Shown: one piece after another, positions 57,496 through 64,000 of the stretch
How the letters are laid out: the number at the start of each line of letters is the position of its first letter
Numbering within the stretch: position 1 is the stretch's first letter
Source: Thuidium tamariscinum
Taxonomy: Eukaryota; Streptophyta; Bryopsida; Hypnales; Thuidiaceae
Direction: 5' to 3'
Assembly: GCA_947034885.2 (NCBI GenBank)
Contig: OX344758.2
Location: forward strand, 17,759,067 to 17,823,066
Length of the DNA: 64,000 nt
Made by a program: the position numbers and the translations under genes
Notes under the pieces: model-generated
The model's database searches: none
What the model saw: only the letters and a program-made list of their open reading frames with translations
Told to the model about the DNA's origin: nothing

Positions 57496-58759
57496 TTAGA
57501 ACGGATGAAATCTCTCATTGTCAAGTGCCATGAGATTCGTCATTCTTTTGAAAAATTCATCCTTACATGAAAGGACTAAATTTTTCCCTTTTAAATTGTG
57601 TTTAAATATTTATTTTGTTTGCTTGACAATGAACTATCAAATATTATTGTTACAATTTTCACTTTGTTCATCAAAAATTATCTTTGTTATAATTTTGTAA
57701 ATATAGAAAAGAAAGGAATCATTTTGAGAGGTGCAAATTGTGACGGAGATTAGTGTCAAAATTTCTCAATTAGTTATTTGAGTTTTTATACTAAAAACAT
57801 CCTTAGCAATCACCTTTAGGACAAATCTCACTACCAAGCTAACCTATTGTATAATTGATACATATTTAAACCTTGATATTTTTCATATATGAACAAGGGT
57901 TATTGCAAGAGACACTATTTAGTCCTATTTCTTGTCACATCATGAGTCACTTTTCTTTTGTCTACTATAATTTTTGAAGCTTAAGTCCAATGAACATGAA
58001 ATTTTTATTGAAGATGTATAACTTTATGGTAATTAGATACCTTATTTTTTATAAATTAAAAAAATCATTCTATATTTAAAAATCGTATTTGTTGAGCTGC
58101 CACAAGGTATAGTTTATAGTTTTCACTACGTCATGAGTGCCCAAATTAATGATATGAAGACAAAACTTTAATGGTCTACTTGCATAGGTGTAAAATTGAT
58201 GAATTTCAAATGAAATCTAAAAAGATGTTATTTTATGTCCTCCACATGAGTATAAATATTTTTCCATTGCATACAATTTTTGAACATCGATGATGGTTCT
58301 AAGATCGTTCTTTTGGTCAAATCTCATCAACATCTACTCTCCTCAAATGAACAATTTTTGGTTTTTGAACAAATTTATTTTCCTATTTTTTACAAATTAA
58401 AATGTGGAAGTAACAATTTTCTTAAGCTTTTGTACTTTTCTAGTTTTCCCACTTAGAGATTTTTCCTATGCTTTTCCTTTCTAGGGTACCTTCTTCTTAA
58501 AGGTGTATACATGAAACAAGTTTATTTTTATTTTTTTAAATTGTTTTTCTAGTTTTAAAGTACTCTCCAAAAAAATACTATTGAAAACACTATGCTTTTT
58601 TGCACCACCTAAAATATATTTTCTATTGACCTTGGATTTTTCATAAAGTAGTATGTTTTGTATCATTGCTACAATAACAAAAATAAAAGTAAGAATATTT
58701 TTTTCATTTTGAAATTCATAAATTTTTTGAAATTCAGTATCTTTTTTTCTTAAAAGAAT
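57496..58759. other. AT-rich intergenic DNA, nothing recognised
   Basis: No gene or clear repeat seen. Confidence 0.4.
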
Positions 58760-59060
58760 GCAAGGGCTTTTTAAGGGCTTTCTTGGGGTATAAAAAAGTT
58801 GATTTTTTAATACAATTGGAAAATTCTATGCACAAAGAATGCAAAGAGCCTTGCACTTATGTAGAGTGTTTGGACATGCAATGCCAAAATTATGTTTTTT
58901 TCAAAATAAAAGATAATTTAATTCAATTTGGAAATTAATAAAAACTTTGAAATTCAATAACTTTCTCACTACAATTAGTCATTATGAAACAAAATCTATG
59001 CATCCCTTTGTGCAAAGAGCTTTTAAGTGGTACCAAAAATGTTATTCAATGCTTCATGGA
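58760..59060. repeat. Degenerate fragments of the 56.7-kb repeat family
   Basis: Contains AATGCAAGGGCTTT, AAAGAGCCTTGCACTTA, GTTTGGACATGCAATGCC and AACAAAATCTATGCATCCC, which match the 'GGGGTGCATGGACTTTGTTTTG...ATTTGGACCTA' motif of 56695-57495. Ends not defined. Confidence 0.45.
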
Positions 59061-59822
59061 TTCTTAGATCTTAGTGTATCAAAAAACACAAAATAAAATA
59101 AGCAACCACTCTACTGACTATCCATTGTCCACCTAGGTAGTTGGTATAGATATAGACTAGTGTACCTAGTACAATTTCTACAATATATAATTTAAAAATA
59201 CTATAAATTCTTTGTTAAGTTTTGTATAAGTTCTCTAAAGGCACTAAAGCTTTTCAAGAAAGGAGTGTCATTGTTTCCAGTGGGTCCCACAAAAATAAAA
59301 ACAAAATCAATTTTCAATATTTTTCTTATTTGCAAAAACTTTGTGGCAAACTAGCTCACACACTCTTCCTTGCCAAAGATCTTTGATGGTACCATTAAAA
59401 CATGCCGCAAAGATGCATTGTCTAAGAGATCTCAACATAACAAAACAAACCTTTTCTCGAACATCTTTGTGCAGAGTACTTATCTAGCATCTCCTATCCC
59501 ATCACATTGTACTTTTCATGAGAGCTATTTTTTCCAAGACATCAACCTTGAGAGGCTCATTGTTTTATAAAATTAGTCCTAAGTCTCAAGCAAAATCTGA
59601 TCATTGCATTGAAGTAAATTTAGTACTAATGTAATGCCAAGAGTTGTACATATGACTACCACCAATCCAAGAAGTCTAATAACTATAACTAATATTATCC
59701 CATCTAAAATGCAACAAATAACATATGTAACTTTGAGAAGTAAAGAAAAACATCCCTATGAAACCAACATACTCCAAGAAATTTTCGAGAGGAAGTGGTC
59801 CTCACCTGTACCTGTTTCAAAG
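59061..59822. other. AT-rich intergenic DNA, nothing recognised
   Basis: No gene seen. 'AGATCTCAACATAACAAAACAAAC' type sequence near 59430 is a reverse scrap of the 56.7-kb repeat. Confidence 0.35.
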
Positions 59823-60154
59823 ACAAATCAGGTAGAAGGCTCTTAAATGGAGCGGGTTCTAAAATGGTGCCCTATCTTAAATGTATAGTTCTTGTACATG
59901 TTGCTTTTTCATAGCCTTCAGTAGTGTACTGACATTGTAAATTTTAGCTAGGGCACCATTTAAGAGCCCTATGTCCTTTCAACTTCAAAATTTGATAACT
60001 AATTCAAAAAAGCTCAAAAAAATATGAAATGACTTGGGTTAGATGTCAATTGTACTTGTCTTTAAAGGAAAATTTATTGAAAAATATTTCTAGAAGTTTT
60101 ACCTCCTTGAAATTCTGTTTCAGCCCTTAGATGGTCCATTATAGGACCTCTTAC
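59823..60154 (+). mobile_element. MITE-like element, family B, copy 2
   Basis: Starts in AGGTAGAAGGCTCTTAAATG and ends CATTATAGGACCTCTTACCT, an inverted pair. Body shares ATAACTAATTC, ATATGAAATGACTTGGGTTA and TAGATGGTCCATT with copy 1 at 820-1235. Non-coding. Confidence 0.7.
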
Positions 60155-60485
60155 CTTCACACACAATGGATGTACCAGGTGTCTGCAGACCACTTCACTT
60201 GCTATCGTTTTCAGTTGAAAAGAACTTGAAAAAATGCATGAAAATTCCAAGTTTGAATATTCCAAACACAAACATGTTCAAGATATAAGCAATAAACAAT
60301 AAACATACACACAGCTTGAGACCTCACTGTTCTGTGAAGACTAAGACAATACCATCCTTTGCTAGTCCTTTGCTTTATAGTTCTCCAAAAACTTGCAGGA
60401 TTGGAAAAAGCTATTGTTCTCTAAGTAATACTGTACCGTCAGCAATCAATACTCCTTGCAACAAAGGTGTTTCTTTTCTCACTAA

Positions 60486-60801
60486 GGGAAGAGGCTCGAA
60501 AACCACTCACCTTCTTAAATGTATATTTCTGGTACATGATGCTTTTTGATCTTTACAATAATGTACAAACAATGAACATTTGAGGGGGTGGGCGATTTTG
60601 GAGCCCTATGCCATATTGACTTCAGAAATTCATAACTAACTCTACAGAGCTCTAAAAAATATGAAACGACTTGGGTTACAATAGATGCCTATTCAAGCTG
60701 TCTTTCAAGAAAAATTCACTGGAAAATACTTTAAGATATTTGACCTGCCCAAAATTCTGTTCTAGTCCTTAGATGGCCGGTTTATGGACCTCTTCCCTTA
60801 A
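60486..60801 (+). mobile_element. MITE-like element, family B, copy 3
   Basis: Starts TAAGGGAAGAGGCTCGAAAA and ends GACCTCTTCCCTTA, an inverted pair identical over 12 bp. Shares GGTACATGATGCTTTTT, TTGGAGCCCTATG and ATATGAAACGACTTGGGTTA with copy 2. TAA/TTA lie inside the termini, so the target duplication is not resolved. Confidence 0.7.
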
Positions 60802-61639
60802 GGGAGGGCCTTATATTACTGGCTCACTTGTAACTAAGATGAAGGTAAATTGCTGAAATTTTCATCCTATTTTGATTTTGAAATTACCTCTTCATTTTTG
60901 TACCAGATGCCATAGCTCATTACAGTAAGGACAAAGCAAGGCTGTAATCTTTTTGAAGCCAGGGATCATTTTTGGCATCTGAGAAGCTAAAAATGAACGT
61001 TAAATTGCCAATGGACTAATGAGTGTCCAAAATAGCTGTAGAAAATTATATACAGCCATCTAAAGAGTAGCTCAAATATTTTGAAAGGTATATAACCTAT
61101 ATATCCAAAAATGTAATTTGGTTTTATGTGAGATAATCCAAATCATAATATTAGTTTGTTTGGAGCATTATACCATATGGTATATGCACTATAATTAATT
61201 CTAAAAAAAGTATTAGCAAATAAGGGAAGAAATGAGGTCAAAATATATATATCATTCCCTAATGAAAAAATTTGTACAGTCTTCTAAGTCATGATCTCTT
61301 TAGTGTATAGTCTATCTTTAATTATTTTTAATTATTTTTATTTGTCATCTCTAATTTAGGCTTTTAGAGTTCTTTTCCATCTTATAACACATGTACTATG
61401 CCATGTGTTGACATTTAGATAATGAGCCTTTATCTAGGTAATAGGCTTGAATCCAAAGTTTGGAAAAAAAAAAACCCCAAAAAAACCTAATATTTCCTAT
61501 ACAATTGCCTTGATCAAAATAAAAATTAAAAAAAACATTAATTTTCTTAATCATTGATTTTTTTATGCATTAAAACTTTGAACTTCAATATCTTTACTCA
61601 AGAAAATGAGTATAAGAAATTTGTTGTAGTGTGAGAGGT
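60802..61639. other. AT-rich intergenic DNA, nothing recognised
   Basis: No gene or clear repeat seen. Confidence 0.4.
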
Positions 61640-62060
61640 TGCATTCTTTATACAAATATAAAGCTCTATACAAAAAAGAGTGCAAGGGCTTTATTTCATA
61701 GAATTTGGACATACAATGTAAAAATTATATTTTTACATTGTAAATAAAATATAATATATATCTCAAAATAAAATATAATTTGATTCAATTTTTTAATTTT
61801 AAGAAATTCTTACCTTTTACCCTATAGGTCCAAATGCCACAAAACTAATACAAAGATAAAGCTCTATACAAGTAGGAGTGCAAGGGCTTTGTTTTGTGGT
61901 GTTTGGTATCAAATGCAAAATTATTGTTATTCCAAAATAAAGTACTATTTTATTTTATTTTTGAATCTACAAAAATTTAAAATCCAATAATTTTTATAGT
62001 ATAGGTCCAAATGCCAAGAAACAAAGTCCATAGCTCCTTCTTTGCAAAGTGCTTTCAAGT
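61640..62060. repeat. Two diverged tandem units of the 56.7-kb repeat family
   Basis: ATAAAGCTCTATACAA and GAGTGCAAGGGCTTT occur at about 61658 and again at about 61856, about 200 bp apart, each followed by a TTTGGACATACAATG or TTTGGTATCAAATG motif. This is the same half-unit spacing as in 56695-57495. Confidence 0.6.
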
Positions 62061-64000
62061 AGTCTAAAGAGAAATGTTGGATGCTTAATTGGGTTGTTAA
62101 ATTCAACTTATCACAAAAAACAAAAAATAATAGAACAAAAAAACTAATTTAAAGTACAGATTTTAATACAAAAATACAATGAAAGTATTTTTAAATAAAT
62201 AGTGGAAATAAAATTATATCAATTGTAAAATATATTATTAGAATAACCAAGAATTTTTATCATAAATGAACATTAGAATGAAAAATATAATTTCTTAAAA
62301 TTTAGAGTTAAAAACATTATTAAAGAAAGAAATTCAAATGAAAACACACATTATTGTGTAATTTGAATTTTGGCATGTGGAGCTTACAATCGCAATAATT
62401 CTTTTAGCTCTTTTATATTTTTCAAAGTTTTGAAATAGGATAGAATTAAAACTTTTCAAAATTCATATTCTCAACTTAAAGCATAAATTAATAATAGATA
62501 TTTTTAAATTAAAATTAAGGTTGACAAAGGTATATTCAATTTTTAGATGTATTGACCTTTCGGAATTTAAGTATATTTTTCTTATTTGGCGTAAAAGGTG
62601 CTTGAGTTTGTGTAGCAAAAAAGTTTGTCTTTGTAATACATAAAATCCAATGACATATGACATTCCAAATATGAATAATTATATATCTACTTTCTATATA
62701 TCTAAGAAGTTCCAAAATGAATACATGTTCTATTTTATATGAAATTACATTTGAGCATGATATGGTTTACATGTTAAAATGAAATCCAAATGGAAGATGC
62801 TTGTTGAATAATTGATCTAAATTATATTTTAGCACATAAATCATACTACAATATTCATTTAATAAGATTGCAAATGGCTCAATTCACTGACAAATGAATT
62901 CATTTGTTGAATCATCTATGTATAATATAGCAAGTTTGTGTTAAAGTAGTTTTGCGTGTCTAAATTGTCAAATGAACTAAATTTTTTTGGCTATTCTTAT
63001 GAAAAAAAAATGTATTAATGAAAACCTATGGAGCATACCATTGATTGTTGTTGATGCTAGAAGACTTTCAAGTATAAATATGTATGTAAAATATGCAATG
63101 AAGGGACTATGAATGAATGTTATTTAGTTTCAATACATCTTCTAGTTGTTGTATTCATTGCATGTACATTTTTTTAAGAGAATTGAAATCTTAAGCCTAT
63201 AGAAGACTAAATGTTGAAATTCGAAAAATAGACAAATGAAAATGAATTATGTTGAATTTAGATATTATCATCTCTAATTCACTGACTTATGTTAAGGACA
63301 CATACCAAAATCTGATTCGTTTAGAGTTGGTTTTAACATCAATCTAATTGCCCAAGATTCTTTTGTTGGTTCCCTATTAAATTTTAAACAATATAGATTT
63401 TTAAGACTTAGCTTTCTAAATATTCTATAGTATGAAGGATACAATTATGATTTTTCCTTAAAGAATCCCTATTTAATAGTTAGTCTTTGAAATTGACTTA
63501 AATTTAGTACCTCAGGTAAGTTATAATCTTAAAATACCTTTACAATTATAAGCTATCATTTTAAATTTAGGGCAAAAGATCTTATAAAAACTATTGTTTA
63601 AATCTAAAATTAATATTAAAAATGATTTTTTATTCTAAGCTTGAAATTTTAAAGAAAATATATTTTTTATATTATTATTATAATATTCATTTGTACAAAT
63701 ATGATCACATTTTACAACTTGAGCTTCAAAGTCACTATTAATATAAACTTTGAAATCACGTTCAATACATCTTTACAATTTGGAAATTTGAACTATCCTT
63801 AGTTCTTAAAGGGTCAAAAGCTAGTTTCACTTGTATCATACTCAAGCCTAGAAGTTCTTAAAAATGCATCCTTGCCAAAGAAATAATAAATGAAAAGTGA
63901 AAACACATTTATAGAATCTATTATAGTACTAAAATTCACTAGATTTTTTGAAAGACTATACCGTGACCATAAAAGCTTTTGAATGAAGTTATTTATTACC
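62061..64000. other. AT-rich intergenic DNA to the window end
   Basis: No gene seen. About 63295-63400 (GACACATACCAAAATCTGAT, 'TTGTTGGTTCCCTATTAAA') is a scrap of family A. Confidence 0.4.

Noticed and set aside
1-64000. Retroelement genes and rRNA or tRNA genes
   Set aside because: I looked for reverse transcriptase, integrase and capsid stretches among the frames, long terminal repeats, and tRNA-type internal promoter boxes, and saw none I could support. A proper search could still find decayed remnants.

Overview
The window looks like nuclear DNA of a seed-free land plant, most like a moss. The genes are intron-rich and have plant family relationships, the telomere-type repeats are of the TTTAGGG kind, and there is a full gene for CFAP57, a ciliary protein kept only in plants with swimming sperm. 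I cannot name the species. The genes sit in very AT-rich DNA full of small inverted-repeat elements and degenerate tandem repeats. I saw no retroelement proteins and no rRNA or tRNA genes.

Layout. 1-6,380: AT-rich DNA with several MITE-like elements, including a clean CACTA-type foldback. 6,386-9,400 (+): a TATA box, a leader intron and an intact 451-aa domesticated PIF/Harbinger transposase whose catalytic residues are mostly gone. 9,660-23,100: repeat-rich DNA with a 1.7-kb foldback element and other inverted-repeat elements. 23,132-27,660 (+): a four-exon alpha/beta-hydrolase of the isoprenylcysteine methylesterase (ICME-like) type. 28,800-39,952 (-): CFAP57, 18 exons, rebuilt as about 1,235 aa. 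42,317-45,110 (-): a lysine/histidine-type amino acid transporter, 8 exons, 446 aa. 46,802-48,992 (-): an LCAT-like acyltransferase, 2 exons, 477 aa. 51,611-55,277 (+): a five-finger CCCH zinc-finger protein of the plant C3H7/ZC3H3 type, 8 exons, 461 aa. 55,300-64,000: AT-rich repeats.

The genes do unrelated jobs (a chromatin-type ex-transposase, a membrane esterase, a sperm flagellum protein, amino acid uptake, lipid acyl transfer, RNA processing). This is ordinary plant gene order, not an operon or cluster. I rebuilt the exon chains by hand from splice sites; in every multi-exon gene the phases close and the total length fits the family.

The oddest stretch is the hydrolase gene. Its exon-1 end, the splice acceptor of its last exon and its 3' end have each been copied in tandem, and its first intron carries a decayed copy of an exon from the neighbouring CFAP57 gene. 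Also notable are two GC-AG introns in CFAP57, telomere-type repeats in its introns and in the hydrolase coding exon, and short elements bounded by TTAA that resemble piggyBac-type MITEs. I found no convincing new multi-gene system.
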